64,000 nt of DNA from Mucilaginibacter flavus (GCF_030409315.1 NZ_JAUFPS010000008.1:43050-107049); one strand, 5' to 3'; positions 27,081 to 35,549 are shown, counted from the stretch's first letter. The notes: a model not told the origin generated them from the letters alone. A program made the numbers and translations.

Positions 27081-27914
27081 TTATCCGCCATCGGCTAATT
27101 GAAAATTCATTGGTATAACGTATTTAACACGCACAGGCTGCCCATTTTGCATACCCGGTTTCCAGGCTTTGGCCAGTTTGAGTACGCGGCTGGCCTCTTC
27201 ATCAAAACCAAAACCCGCGCCACGCTCTACTTTTATATTTGATAGCGTTCCGTCTTTTTCAATCACAAAACTCATCAATACCTTGCCAGAGATACCTTGC
27301 TCCTGTGCTGCAGCCGGGAAACGCAGGTTTTTGTTTAAAAACTTGCTCCAGGCAGCGCTGCCACCAACAGGCTCGGGCATTACTTCAAGGCCGCCGGCAT
27401 TTACATCATGTATGGTGTTATCTACCGCCGGTCCGTTGCCACCACCATCATTCGCTTTGGTATTATCCATCGCATTGCCCGGTTTATCATCACCCTTACT
27501 ATCTGTACTGCCAATAGTACTATTTAACAGCTCGGTAGTAGTATGCGGCTGCACCGGCGGATCATTAGGTACCACTACCGGCGGCAGGTTTTGCAGGGTT
27601 TTTACAGGCGGTGTGGCTTTTAGTGGCTGGGCCGGTTTTGCAGGCGTTGCAGGTTTTGCCGGCTCAACGGGCTTAATGGTTTTAAAAGTCATAATTTCAA
27701 CCGGCGTTATTTTAACCAACTCGGGCGGTTTAACCTTAAACATAAGGCTGGATACAACAATAATAGCCACAGCACCAAAGGCAAGGCCCATGGCTTTAGT
27801 CATGGTTTGCCCGTAATGGGTTCTTAATTCATAAGCTCCATACTCTTTGTTGCGATGGTCAAATACAAGGTCGAGCCACTCGGCATCGTACAAATCAAAT
27901 TTCGTGTAAGGCAT
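27081..27914 (-). CDS. TonB-family energy transducer, paralogue 1
   Basis: 277 residues. It has a short cytoplasmic N-terminus (YDAEWLDLVFDHRNKEYGAYELR, typical of Bacteroidota TonB), a membrane helix at about 40-60, and a Pro/Ala/Lys-rich periplasmic spacer. The C-terminal TonB domain contains FPAAAQEQGISGKVLMSFVI and the ending PVRVKYVIPMNFQL. It transmits proton-motive force from ExbBD to outer-membrane receptors; three such receptors lie in this window. A close paralogue lies 145 nt upstream in the same direction, so it arose by tandem duplication. Confidence 0.92.
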   Translation of the reverse strand: MPYTKFDLYDAEWLDLVFDHRNKEYGAYELRTHYGQTMTKAMGLAFGAVAIIVVSSLMFKVKPPELVKITPVEIMTFKTIKPVEPAKPATPAKPAQPLKATPPVKTLQNLPPVVVPNDPPVQPHTTTELLNSTIGSTDSKGDDKPGNAMDNTKANDGGGNGPAVDNTIHDVNAGGLEVMPEPVGGSAAWSKFLNKNLRFPAAAQEQGISGKVLMSFVIEKDGTLSNIKVERGAGFGFDEEASRVLKLAKAWKPGMQNGQPVRVKYVIPMNFQLADGG

Positions 27915-28059
27915 AATTTTAAGAATTAAATTTCTATATTAACGTTACAACATCTATTATATTTTATAAAATCTTAAAATATTTTATTTATCTGAAAAAT
28001 AAATTTCATTAAAGTTTCATTTTAAGTTCACCAAACCAGCCGTGTTTATGGTTTAAACA

Positions 28060-28899
28060 TTACTCGCCTTCGGCCAGTTGAAAATTGAAAGGGATACTGT
28101 AAGCAACCCTTACCGGATGTCCGTTTTGAATGCCGGGCTTCCAGGGCTTGGCCAGTTTAAGTACTCTTACAGATTCTTCATCTAAGCCAGAACCCAAAGC
28201 GCGGGCCACTTTAATGTTGGATATCGATCCATCTTTTTCCACCACAAAGTTCAAAATTACCCTTCCTTGTACATTGTTTTCACGTGCAACGGCCGGGTAG
28301 CGCAGGTTTTTTTGCAGGAACTTAGCCCAGCCTTCCATCCCGCCATCAGGTGTAGGCAAAACCTCTATAGCATCAAACGTGTGGATGGATACATCTTCAG
28401 TAACACCCGGGCCGCCGGGTCCGTCTTTAATCCCATTATCAATTAAAAGATTCCCCGCCGTCGCATCTTGCCCATCCTGATTTACATTGGATATAACAGC
28501 CTTTTGAAGCTCGGCTGTAGTGGGAGGATCAACGGCTTTTTCTTCGGGCACTACAACAGGCGGCGGAAAGTTGATCTTTTTAGATACATCCTTAGGTAAA
28601 TTAGACGCGGCAGATTGTGGAGGGATTACCTGTTTTTGCTTTTCGGGTGATACAGGGGGTGGCGGTGGTAATATATCAACAACATGCTCTATGGTTGAAG
28701 GTTCAGCACCTGGTTTATGCCGGAATGCAAAGTTTGCTATTCCCCAAACCGCTACTACCGCGAAGGCCAGCCCCATAGCCTTACTCATGGTACGGCTGTA
28801 ATGTTGCCGCAATTCATACGCGCCGTAACTTTTGTTACGCTGATCAAATACAAGATCGAGCCACTCCATCTCGTACAAATTAAATTTCGTCATTGACAT
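28060..28899 (-). CDS. TonB-family energy transducer, paralogue 2
   Basis: 279 residues, same layout as the adjacent paralogue. The N-terminal YEMEWLDLVFDQRNKSYGAYE is followed by a membrane helix at about 40-60 (AMGLAFAVVAVWGIANFAF), a Pro-rich region (DILPPPPPVSPEKQK) and a TonB C-terminal domain (YPAVARENNVQGRVILNFVV, ending VAYSIPFNFQLAEGE). The spacers differ most, the N-terminal and C-terminal domains least, as expected for duplicates serving different receptors. It is the upstream member. No exbB or exbD gene is in the window. Confidence 0.92.
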   Translation of the reverse strand: MSMTKFNLYEMEWLDLVFDQRNKSYGAYELRQHYSRTMSKAMGLAFAVVAVWGIANFAFRHKPGAEPSTIEHVVDILPPPPPVSPEKQKQVIPPQSAASNLPKDVSKKINFPPPVVVPEEKAVDPPTTAELQKAVISNVNQDGQDATAGNLLIDNGIKDGPGGPGVTEDVSIHTFDAIEVLPTPDGGMEGWAKFLQKNLRYPAVARENNVQGRVILNFVVEKDGSISNIKVARALGSGLDEESVRVLKLAKPWKPGIQNGHPVRVAYSIPFNFQLAEGE

Positions 28900-29349
28900 A
28901 TTTACAGAATTAAATTTTACAATTAACGAATATAAAGTATTTATATTTTATAAAACAAGATAAAAATCGAATTTTTCAGAATTTAATTTGGCGCAGAATG
29001 ATTTTGCAGGTAATTTAAGTAGTCGGATGATTAGCAAATCATTATTGAAATTACATTAGCCCTCGCTAACAAGTGCAGCCAAATTGCAATTAGCTTTTAT
29101 CGAAAATCAAAGAAAAACAAGCCCAATCGTTTAGTTTAACAGTGATTAACCTTAAACACTTTGCCATTATTGGGAAATATTTCAACTCAACTATAAAAAA
29201 TAGACATATCCACACAGTAAAACATACAAAACTTTTTAAAAAACAATTAATAATTAAAAATCAATATAGATTTATCACATAAAACAATAAAAAGTTAAAA
29301 TATTTATAAAAAAATCACACTTATTTTATTTTTTTACTACTTTTATGAA
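28900..29349. other. AT-rich spacer, no gene seen
   Basis: Mainly A/T. It should hold the promoter of the TonB pair (leftward) and of the leader ORF/amt transcript (rightward). TACTTTTA at 29336-29343 is one mismatch from TAnnTTTG, just ahead of the ATG at 29350. Nothing else is supported. Confidence 0.5.
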
Positions 29350-29715
29350 ATGGACAACAGGCTTTATCGGTTTATTGCCTTATTTTTTCTTCTTTTTCCG
29401 GGCTTTTCGGCCTCGGCAAGAGGAGGATTGTACCATGCCAACCACACCGACGATAAAAAAACGTCAATATCGGCCACAACGGCGCGTCACCAACATTATA
29501 ACCCCTACAGTTGTGAGTTTATATTAAACAGCGCGCCCTCACAACTATTAAACCTGCAGCAACACAGGGGGTCGCACTCCATGCAGGGTATTTACAACAG
29601 CCCCAATTTTTACTCCATACATTTTAAATACCTCAGTTTTATTTGCGGTTGGGGCACAGGCGAACTCTCTCGCTTCCGCAAACTCATCCTTTTTCCATTC
29701 CACGATTTCTGGTAG
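29350..29715 (+). CDS. Small putative exported protein upstream of amt
   Basis: 121 residues with an apparent signal peptide and cleavage site (MDNRLYRFIALFFLLFPGFS then ASARG). The mature part is rich in His, Ser, Asn and aromatic residues and has three Cys; no family is recognised. An alternative 60-codon frame starting at 29345 overlaps it and is less likely because it lacks a clean cleavage site. It precedes the triple-hairpin leader of the ammonium transporter and could be co-transcribed. Coding is plausible, not certain. Confidence 0.5.
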   Translation: MDNRLYRFIALFFLLFPGFSASARGGLYHANHTDDKKTSISATTARHQHYNPYSCEFILNSAPSQLLNLQQHRGSHSMQGIYNSPNFYSIHFKYLSFICGWGTGELSRFRKLILFPFHDFW

Positions 29716-29790
29716 TAACAAAAGCAATTTCATACGCGGCATGCTGATTACACGCCCGTATTTTATTGTTTTTTAAAATTTAGTTTAAAA

Positions 29791-29911
29791 TACTGAACGG
29801 CATTTTGATTGAGTGCCCTGTAAGTACTTTTTGATACACCATGGCATTTTGATTGGGTGCCTGCGTGTATAGTTTTATACTGCCCGGTATTTTGATTGGG
29901 TACCGGGCAGT
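29791..29911 (+). ncRNA. Three tandem hairpins with one shared loop, leader of amt
   Basis: Three 19-nt cores lie at 29799-29817, 29843-29861 and 29886-29904: GGCA-TTTTGATTGAG-TGCC, GGCA-TTTTGATTGGG-TGCC and GGTA-TTTTGATTGGG-TACC. The closing stem changes as a pair in the third copy (CA/TG to TA/TA). Outer stems are unrelated in sequence but all pair: TACT/AGTA, ATACAC/GTGTAT and ACTGCCC/GGGCAGT. Core starts are 44 and 43 nt apart. The third hairpin has an 11-bp stem followed by TGTTTTAAT and ends 41 nt before the amt ATG. A cis-regulatory RNA or protein-binding leader is inferred; no known family recognised. Confidence 0.75.
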
Positions 29912-29952
29912 GTTTTAATCACTTAATTTAACTACTCCCTAAAACCCGAAGC

Positions 29953-31263
29953 ATGAAAAAATTCATACCATTTGGCGTACTATTAGTTGTAATTGTACTT
30001 GCCCTTATATACCCTTCAAACCTTGTAACTACTATTAAAACCAGCAAAATTGATAGCGGCGACACCGCATGGCTATTAGTTAGTACTGCCCTTGTATTGA
30101 TCATGACACCTGGCCTGGCCTTTTTTTACGGCGGTATGGTAAGCAAAAAAAACGTATTATCAACCATGATGCAAAGCTTTGTATGCATGGGCGTTATCAC
30201 CGTGTTATGGGTAATATTTGGCTTTAGCCTTGCGTTTGGCAAAGACGAATTTGGCGGCTTTATTGGCAACCCGGGCACCTTTTTTATGATGAAAGGCATG
30301 CTTGGCAACGATGTATGGCCATTGGCCCCTACCATTCCGTTGGTATTATTTGCCATGTTTCAGCTAAAATTCGCGGTTATTACGCCGGCTTTAATCACTG
30401 GCGCTTTTGCAGAGCGTATCCGCTTTAACTCATACCTTATTTTCCTTTGCCTGTTTATGGTATTCATCTACGCGCCATTGGCACACGCTACCTGGCACCC
30501 CGATGGTTTCTTTTTTAAATTAGGCGTACTTGACTTTGCCGGTGGCACCGTAGTACACATGAGCGCGGGCTGGGCTGCTTTAGCATCTGCCTTATACTTA
30601 AAACAACGTAATGAAAAAGCGCACTCTCCTGCCCGCATCAGCTACGTATTATTAGGCACAGGCCTTTTATGGTTTGGTTGGTTTGGTTTTAACGCAGGTT
30701 CGGCCCTGGGCGCAAACCCACTTGCTGCTACAGCTTTAGCCACTACCACTACAGCATCTGCCGCCGCTGCCATTTCATGGATCTTTTTTGATATGATGCT
30801 GGGTAAAAAACCATCAGTTTTAGGTGCTTGTATTGGCGCGGTTGTAGGGCTGGTAGCCATCACTCCCGCAGCCGGCTTTGTAACCATATCAAATTCATTA
30901 ATTATAGGTATAGTTGCCGCTATGGTGAGTAACCTGGTAGTGATCTGGAGAAGTAAAACCAGCATTGATGACACCCTTGACGTATTTCCTTGCCACGGCG
31001 TAGGCGGTATGGTTGGCATGCTACTTACAGGCGTTTTTGCACACGTTAATGTTAACAGTGGTAACGGCACCGGCAATGGCTTGTTTTATGGTGAAACCAA
31101 ATTATTTTTCATCCACCTTATCGCGCTGGTAGCCGTATCGGTTTTTGCCTTTGTTGGCTCATACATATTGTTGATCATTACCGACAAGATTAGCAAATTG
31201 CGTGTAACACCAGAAGAAGAAGCCGCAGGTTTGGATATCAGCCAACACGACGAAGAATTATAG
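29953..31263 (+). CDS. amt: Ammonium transporter (Amt family)
   Basis: 436 residues, about 11 membrane helices. Amt hallmarks are FYGGMVSKKNVLSTMMQSF near the first helices, FAGGTVVHMSAGWAALASAL with the first pore His, WFGWFGFNAGSALGAN, and the second pore His in FPCHGVGGMVGMLLTGVFA. The C-terminal cytoplasmic tail (RVTPEEEAAGLDISQHDEEL) is where PII proteins usually dock, but no glnB/glnK gene is adjacent. It is the first transporter of the nitrogen cluster. Its leader holds three loop-identical hairpins, suggesting post-transcriptional control. A strong terminator follows about 200 nt downstream. Confidence 0.95.
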   Translation: MKKFIPFGVLLVVIVLALIYPSNLVTTIKTSKIDSGDTAWLLVSTALVLIMTPGLAFFYGGMVSKKNVLSTMMQSFVCMGVITVLWVIFGFSLAFGKDEFGGFIGNPGTFFMMKGMLGNDVWPLAPTIPLVLFAMFQLKFAVITPALITGAFAERIRFNSYLIFLCLFMVFIYAPLAHATWHPDGFFFKLGVLDFAGGTVVHMSAGWAALASALYLKQRNEKAHSPARISYVLLGTGLLWFGWFGFNAGSALGANPLAATALATTTTASAAAAISWIFFDMMLGKKPSVLGACIGAVVGLVAITPAAGFVTISNSLIIGIVAAMVSNLVVIWRSKTSIDDTLDVFPCHGVGGMVGMLLTGVFAHVNVNSGNGTGNGLFYGETKLFFIHLIALVAVSVFAFVGSYILLIITDKISKLRVTPEEEAAGLDISQHDEEL

Positions 31264-31460
31264 TACTCGAATAATTACACACGAATATTCTCGAATTAAA
31301 TCGAATTTCACGAATTGAATTGAGCTTATTAAAATCAGAAAGGAGGTGCCAGTTAAAACATCCCCTCAAAACACAAACATTACAAGTACATTTAAACAAA
31401 CACTCCAATTAACGTAATTGTTATTAATTCTCGCCACGAACCAAATAACAACAAAAAATT

Positions 31461-31497
31461 AAAGCTGCCTTCTGTTAAAGAGGCAGCTTTTTTTTTG
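31461..31497 (+). terminator. Terminator of amt
   Basis: AAAGCTGCCT, a 10-nt loop, AGGCAGCTTT, then T to 31496. It ends a 200-nt 3' region with several CGAATT words but no gene. Confidence 0.85.
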
Positions 31498-31622
31498 CCT
31501 CACCTAAATCCTCTCCAAAGGAGAGGACTTATAAAAGCAATATTCAAAAGATAAAATAGTTTTTTTTCGGCTCAAGCCCTGCAAATCAAAGTCCTCTCCT
31601 TTGGAGAGGATTTAGGTGAGGC
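31497..31622. repeat. Perfect 34-bp inverted-repeat element
   Basis: 31497-31530 is the exact reverse complement of 31589-31622, separated by 58 nt. Each arm contains its own CCTCTCC/GGAGAGG palindrome. The right end touches the 3' end of the DUF4468 gene. Design matches the element at 23096-23207. It resembles a non-autonomous palindromic repeat; no transposase. Confidence 0.85.
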
Positions 31623-31624
31623 TT

Positions 31625-32221
31625 TTACCACTCCTTAGTCGATATCTTCTTTATCGACTTATCCGCGACTTTTGGCTTTGCAGATACTTTAAGCATGTAT
31701 GCCTTTAATGTATTGCCATATTGACGGCTATTCAGCAAGATCTTATCCAGGTAAACCGAAAAATCTTTTTTATCAAGCACATCTTTACCTTTTTCCATAG
31801 CAGTGGTTACGCCGGGGGTAAGCACTTCCATTCCGTACCTATCGCGCTTGTAAGGACTAAAGGTAAAATCGGTAAACCAGTACCGATATTTGGCATCTTT
31901 AACCTCTATCTGCATAGTGTAGCTTATTTCACCACCCAGGCTATTGGAGATCAACGACCTTTTAGGTACAATAAAACTACCCTCGCCGGTTAACACACCT
32001 TTTGCTTCGTCGCTTTGGGTTACTTTAAATTTGCCTTTAGGGAAAGCTTTGCTCATAAAATGAGCGCCCCTGTTAAACAGGGTATCCTTACTTAAACCCG
32101 GTTGCTCGGTAGCCTGGTAGTAAATGTATTTATTACGCTCGTCAAAAGCCAGGGAGTCTTTTTGAGCCAAAGCAATTTTAGCCGACAGCAGGAATATTAA
32201 GGCAACGATGATATTTTTCAT
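31625..32221 (-). CDS. DUF4468-type exported protein
   Basis: 198 residues from the ATG at 32221 (MKNIIVALIFLLSAKIALAQ), which gives a clean signal peptide; an ATG six codons upstream would spoil it. The mature part resembles DUF4468 (beta-rich, lipocalin-like) with GAHFMSKAFPKGKFKVTQSD and a VTYTMQIEVKDAKYRYWF-like strand pair read here as ISYTMQIEVKDAKYRYWFT. It lies in the nitrogen cluster but no functional link is evident. A heptamer array lies 10 nt upstream of the start, and the 34-bp inverted repeat abuts its stop. Confidence 0.75.
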   Translation of the reverse strand: MKNIIVALIFLLSAKIALAQKDSLAFDERNKYIYYQATEQPGLSKDTLFNRGAHFMSKAFPKGKFKVTQSDEAKGVLTGEGSFIVPKRSLISNSLGGEISYTMQIEVKDAKYRYWFTDFTFSPYKRDRYGMEVLTPGVTTAMEKGKDVLDKKDFSVYLDKILLNSRQYGNTLKAYMLKVSAKPKVADKSIKKISTKEW

Positions 32222-32231
32222 AGTGGGAAAC

Positions 32232-32360
32232 AGAATCAAGAGTCAAGATAAAAAGCATGTCTGCTTTGCATTGGAGATCAATGAACAAGGTTTAAGCATT
32301 TCAAATTCTAATCGAAATTTGAAAAACTTCTGTCTTGATTCTTGACTCTTAATTCTTGAC
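32232..32360. repeat. Spacer bracketed by inverted heptamer arrays
   Basis: Left array AGAATCA, AGAGTCA, AGATAAA (32232-32252); right array TCTTGAT, TCTTGAC, TCTTAAT, TCTTGAC (32333-32360), both in exact 7-nt register and mutually complementary. The spacer between them has no gene. Same architecture as 62786-62941. Confidence 0.8.
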
Positions 32361-32374
32361 TCTATTCCAAAGAT

Positions 32375-32407
32375 AAAAAGCCTCCCGGTTATATCAGGAG
32401 GCTTTTT
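32375..32407 (-). terminator. Terminator of the porin gene
   Basis: AAAAAGCCTCC and GGAGGCTTTTT pair across an 11-nt loop. On the minus strand it follows the porin stop by 25 nt. Confidence 0.8.
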
Positions 32408-32431
32408 GTAAAATATTGCTTTTATTAAAAA

Positions 32432-33499
32432 TTAGAAAGCGTAAACAGCAGCTAAGATAAATTGAGATGCTGATTTAGTTGCTACACCATCGCTGTTAAC
32501 AAATGCGTCAAGGTTTTTAGTGTGATCTAACCTAACCTCCGGAATAAAAGTTAACGGACCTGCTTTGATGTTTGCGGTTAAAGTTGATGCAAATACAGAG
32601 TTACCTGGTGCAATGCCTATGTCAGAACCACTGTTGGTAGCTTTTGCTTTGAAATACTCTTCACGTAAACCAAAGGTAACTGTTTTTGAAACAGCGATTT
32701 GAGGATACAATGCATAACCATAATAGTTAAGAGCACCACCGCCTGATTTTTTAGCAGCATTTAAGCCAAGTTTAAAGGCATCGGTAATTTGGTAAGCAGT
32801 AGTTAAATCCAATACAGTACCAGAGAATTTACCGCTTGCCAGGTTAATGTAAGCTGTCCATCCTTTAACAGGCGCTAAAAACAACTGAGCACCAAAAGTT
32901 GATACTTCGGGAGTAGTTGAAGTTGAACGATAGGTATTCCAGGTATCGTTAAATATACCTGCCATTAAGCTTACTTTATCAGAAAAAGCGTAAGTAGCTT
33001 TGAAACCAGCGTTCTGGAACGGACCAGCGCTAAATAAATACGAAGTTGAGTAGTTAAAGTTAGCAGTCGGGCTAATTACCTCATAACCAACAAATGTTGC
33101 CATGTAACCAGCGGTTAAGTTAAATTTATCAGTAACATCATAGCTAACATATAAATTCTGGATGTGGTAGCTTGAAGTACCAGTAGGCAGGCCACCTAAA
33201 GTTGCATCAGGAATTGATTGCTCCTGACCACGCGGACCAAAAGACATTTCGCCCACAAATGAAGCTTTACCAACTTTTTTCTTCAAACCCAGGTCAATCA
33301 TACCAATAGAAACAGAGTTTTGATCTGATCCGAAAGAGGTTTGAATATTAGGCTTATTTGAGAAATCATTTTTAAAATAGGTATCTACCGAACCGTAGAT
33401 TACCAAAGGCGCATCAGACGTGGTTTTTACTGTGTCCTGGGCTTTAACCGTAAAAGCCGCAATGCTAAAAACTGATAAAAGTAAAAGTGTTTTTTTCAT
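32432..33499 (-). CDS. Outer-membrane beta-barrel porin
   Basis: 355 residues with signal peptide (MKKTLLLLSVFSIAAFTVKA). The mature protein starts with a YGSVDTYFKNDF strand typical of Bacteroidota porins. It is a series of amphipathic strands (FVGEMSFGPRG, LYVSYDVTDKFNLTAGYMA, AFKLGLNAAKK, FGLREEYFKAKA) and ends in the aromatic ILAAVYAF, as expected for BAM-inserted barrels. It lies 371 nt downstream of the second ammonium transporter in the same direction, so it probably lets ammonium or small nitrogen compounds through the outer membrane. Selectivity is not predictable. Confidence 0.85.
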   Translation of the reverse strand: MKKTLLLLSVFSIAAFTVKAQDTVKTTSDAPLVIYGSVDTYFKNDFSNKPNIQTSFGSDQNSVSIGMIDLGLKKKVGKASFVGEMSFGPRGQEQSIPDATLGGLPTGTSSYHIQNLYVSYDVTDKFNLTAGYMATFVGYEVISPTANFNYSTSYLFSAGPFQNAGFKATYAFSDKVSLMAGIFNDTWNTYRSTSTTPEVSTFGAQLFLAPVKGWTAYINLASGKFSGTVLDLTTAYQITDAFKLGLNAAKKSGGGALNYYGYALYPQIAVSKTVTFGLREEYFKAKATNSGSDIGIAPGNSVFASTLTANIKAGPLTFIPEVRLDHTKNLDAFVNSDGVATKSASQFILAAVYAF

Positions 33500-33870
33500 G
33501 ATAACGATTTAATTGATTTGATTTTGATTAGGGTTGAACAAAGCTTTCCCATTAAGCCCGGTTTTACACCTGGCCTCGGGGTAATTTTCAATAAATATTC
33601 TTGATTATATTACGGCTGCAAATGATTGCAACACGCGTTTATAAATTAGGAAGGAGTATTAAAAGCAGCTTTTTTCATGGTAAACAGTTTGTTTAATTGT
33701 GGATTGATTGGGTTGATTAAATATTTTATTTTAAGCTTCGGCTGGCTAATAAACTCACACACAACATCGCTGTTATTAAAGCCGGTAAAAAGATCATTAT
33801 AAAATACCTGGTGTGATTGGCTGATTATGTCGGTAACGCAACCAACCACACAAGGTACTTTTGTATTATA
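33500..33870 (-). other. Leader region between second amt and porin
   Basis: No substantial gene. On the minus strand a 10-codon frame (MKKAAFNTPS, start about 33678) ends near 33646; it may be chance or a leader peptide. The plus-strand words TTTTGATTAGGG (33532) and TTGATTGGG (33705) resemble the loop of the amt leader hairpins but lack flanking stems and lie antisense to the genes. Confidence 0.4.
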
Positions 33871-35493
33871 TTATACTGCAGATGGAGCTTTTACACCTTT
33901 ATCAAAAAGGCCGCTTAAGCTAATCTCATCATCCTGAGGTGGATAAACTTCGATACCGTGATCAAATACATCGATACCACCAGCACCTGTTTCACCCTCT
34001 TCTTCGATACGTAATTTCCATGGATGGCCTAATTTGTTGATGATAAACATCATTACAAAAGTTACCACAAATACAGCAACAGTAATGGTAAAGCTACCGA
34101 TGAATTGCGCTTTCAATACCTCAAAACCACCTCCGTAAAATAAACCTTTTACAGGTGCAGAGTTATCGGCGCCGGTTGGGCCTGTAGCACCGTACTGACC
34201 AGATGCAAATAAACCTAATGATAAGGTACCCCAGATGCCTGCGAAACCGTGTACAGACACAGCACCAACCGGATCATCAATACGGAAATACTCAATTAAG
34301 TAAATACCACCAAATACCACCATACCGGCAACAGCGCCTAACAAGATAGAACCAAGCGGGCTAACCCAGTAGCAAGGGCAGGTAATAGCAACTAAACCTG
34401 CAAGGAAACCGTTTATAGTGAAAGCCAAATCAAACTTACCTTTGGTTGGGCCAAACCACAATGCAAACAACATAGCGGCAAAACCACCGGCACAAGCTGC
34501 AAGCGTAGTGTTGGCAGCAACACGACCAATACCTTGCATATCCATAGCAGATAAAGTTGAACCAGGGTTAAAACCATACCAGCCAAACCACAGGATGAAA
34601 CCACCCACCGCGGCAACTAATAAGTTATGACCGGCAGGTAATCCGCCTTTTTCTTTATCGTCGCGGGCAAAAATTCTACCCAACCGTGGGCCTAATACCA
34701 TTGCGCCGGCCAATGAGGCTACACCACCAATAGTGTGTACAACTGTTGAGCCTGCAAAATCACGGAAAGGCTGAGAGCTTAAATGAGCAAAAATGCTTGA
34801 AGTACCCATTACTGCTAAGAAACCATCTGGTCCCCAGGCCCAGTGACCTATAATTGGGTAAATAAAGCCTGTAATACCTATACTGTAAAGGATATCGCCA
34901 CGGAAGCTTGTACGACCGATCATTGCACCAGATACGATGGTTGAACAGGTATCAGCAAAAGCGTATTGGAAAATCCAGTGCGCCAATACCGGGATACCGG
35001 TTGAACCGTAAGTATCAGGCGTATTTTGAAGGAAGAACCAGTTAGTGATGGTTTTTCCATCGGCGCCTAAACCACCCCAGCCAATAAAGCCATTACCATT
35101 ACCAAACATAAACGCGTAACCTACAGCGTAAAATAACAAACCGCAAAGGCAAGTATCAAAAATACACTCCATAAGCACATTCACTGTTTCGCGTTTGCGG
35201 GCAAAACCTGCCTCAAGCATAACAAAACCTGCTTGCATACCAAATACTAAAAAGGCGGCAACCAGTGTCCAAACAGTGTTAACTGTATTAATTAACGCTG
35301 TTTCATGTGCGGTGTAGGTTTCGGCAGCATGTGCTTTTGTGCCAAATAAACCCGGCAAAACCATCATTGCTCCAAAAACCAGCAACAGGCCCACCATTTT
35401 TCCTGTAAAAATGGTAGCACCCAGCGCCCATTTCTCGCGTGTCAGCTGTCGGACTGAACTTAGGAAGTTGAATTTTGTAGAACTTACTTTCAT
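33871..35493 (-). CDS. amt: Ammonium transporter, long-form Amt
   Basis: 540 residues, about 100 more than the first Amt. The extra length is an N-terminal membrane segment (about 25-55) and a longer C-terminus ending in an acidic tail (GIDVFDHGIEVYPPQDDEIS). The Amt core is clear: FGMQAGFVMLEAGFARKRET, ADTCSTIVSGAMIGRTSF, FAGSTVVHTIGGVASLAGAM with the first pore His, WFGWYGFNPGST, and VHGFAGIWGTLSLGLFASG with the second. It is divergent from GS-III and upstream of the porin. The two Amt proteins are distant paralogues, not a recent duplication. Confidence 0.94.
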   Translation of the reverse strand: MKVSSTKFNFLSSVRQLTREKWALGATIFTGKMVGLLLVFGAMMVLPGLFGTKAHAAETYTAHETALINTVNTVWTLVAAFLVFGMQAGFVMLEAGFARKRETVNVLMECIFDTCLCGLLFYAVGYAFMFGNGNGFIGWGGLGADGKTITNWFFLQNTPDTYGSTGIPVLAHWIFQYAFADTCSTIVSGAMIGRTSFRGDILYSIGITGFIYPIIGHWAWGPDGFLAVMGTSSIFAHLSSQPFRDFAGSTVVHTIGGVASLAGAMVLGPRLGRIFARDDKEKGGLPAGHNLLVAAVGGFILWFGWYGFNPGSTLSAMDMQGIGRVAANTTLAACAGGFAAMLFALWFGPTKGKFDLAFTINGFLAGLVAITCPCYWVSPLGSILLGAVAGMVVFGGIYLIEYFRIDDPVGAVSVHGFAGIWGTLSLGLFASGQYGATGPTGADNSAPVKGLFYGGGFEVLKAQFIGSFTITVAVFVVTFVMMFIINKLGHPWKLRIEEEGETGAGGIDVFDHGIEVYPPQDDEISLSGLFDKGVKAPSAV

Positions 35494-35501
35494 TTGTTTT
35501 T

Positions 35502-35549
35502 TAATTTAGTTTGATTGTTTTTTAATAGTTTAATTTTAGTTTGATTGTT
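35502..35549 (-). repeat. Direct repeat in the second amt leader
   Basis: Read on the plus strand, TAATTTAGTTTGATTGTT at 35502-35519 recurs as TAATTTTAGTTTGATTGTT at 35531-35549, about 30 nt apart. It sits right upstream of the start codon, so it may be a regulator site or part of the mRNA leader. Confidence 0.6.

Noticed and set aside
27169..27816. Plus-strand frame of 215 codons opposite TonB paralogue 1
   Set aside because: Antisense to a clear TonB gene; composition mirrors the Pro/Ala-rich spacer.
29345..29527. 60-codon frame overlapping the small exported protein
   Set aside because: Competes with a frame that has a proper signal peptide and is twice as long.
33520..33720. Extra copies of the amt hairpin loop (TTTTGATTAGGG, TTGATTGGG)
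   Set aside because: No complementary flanking stems, and on the strand opposite to the genes.
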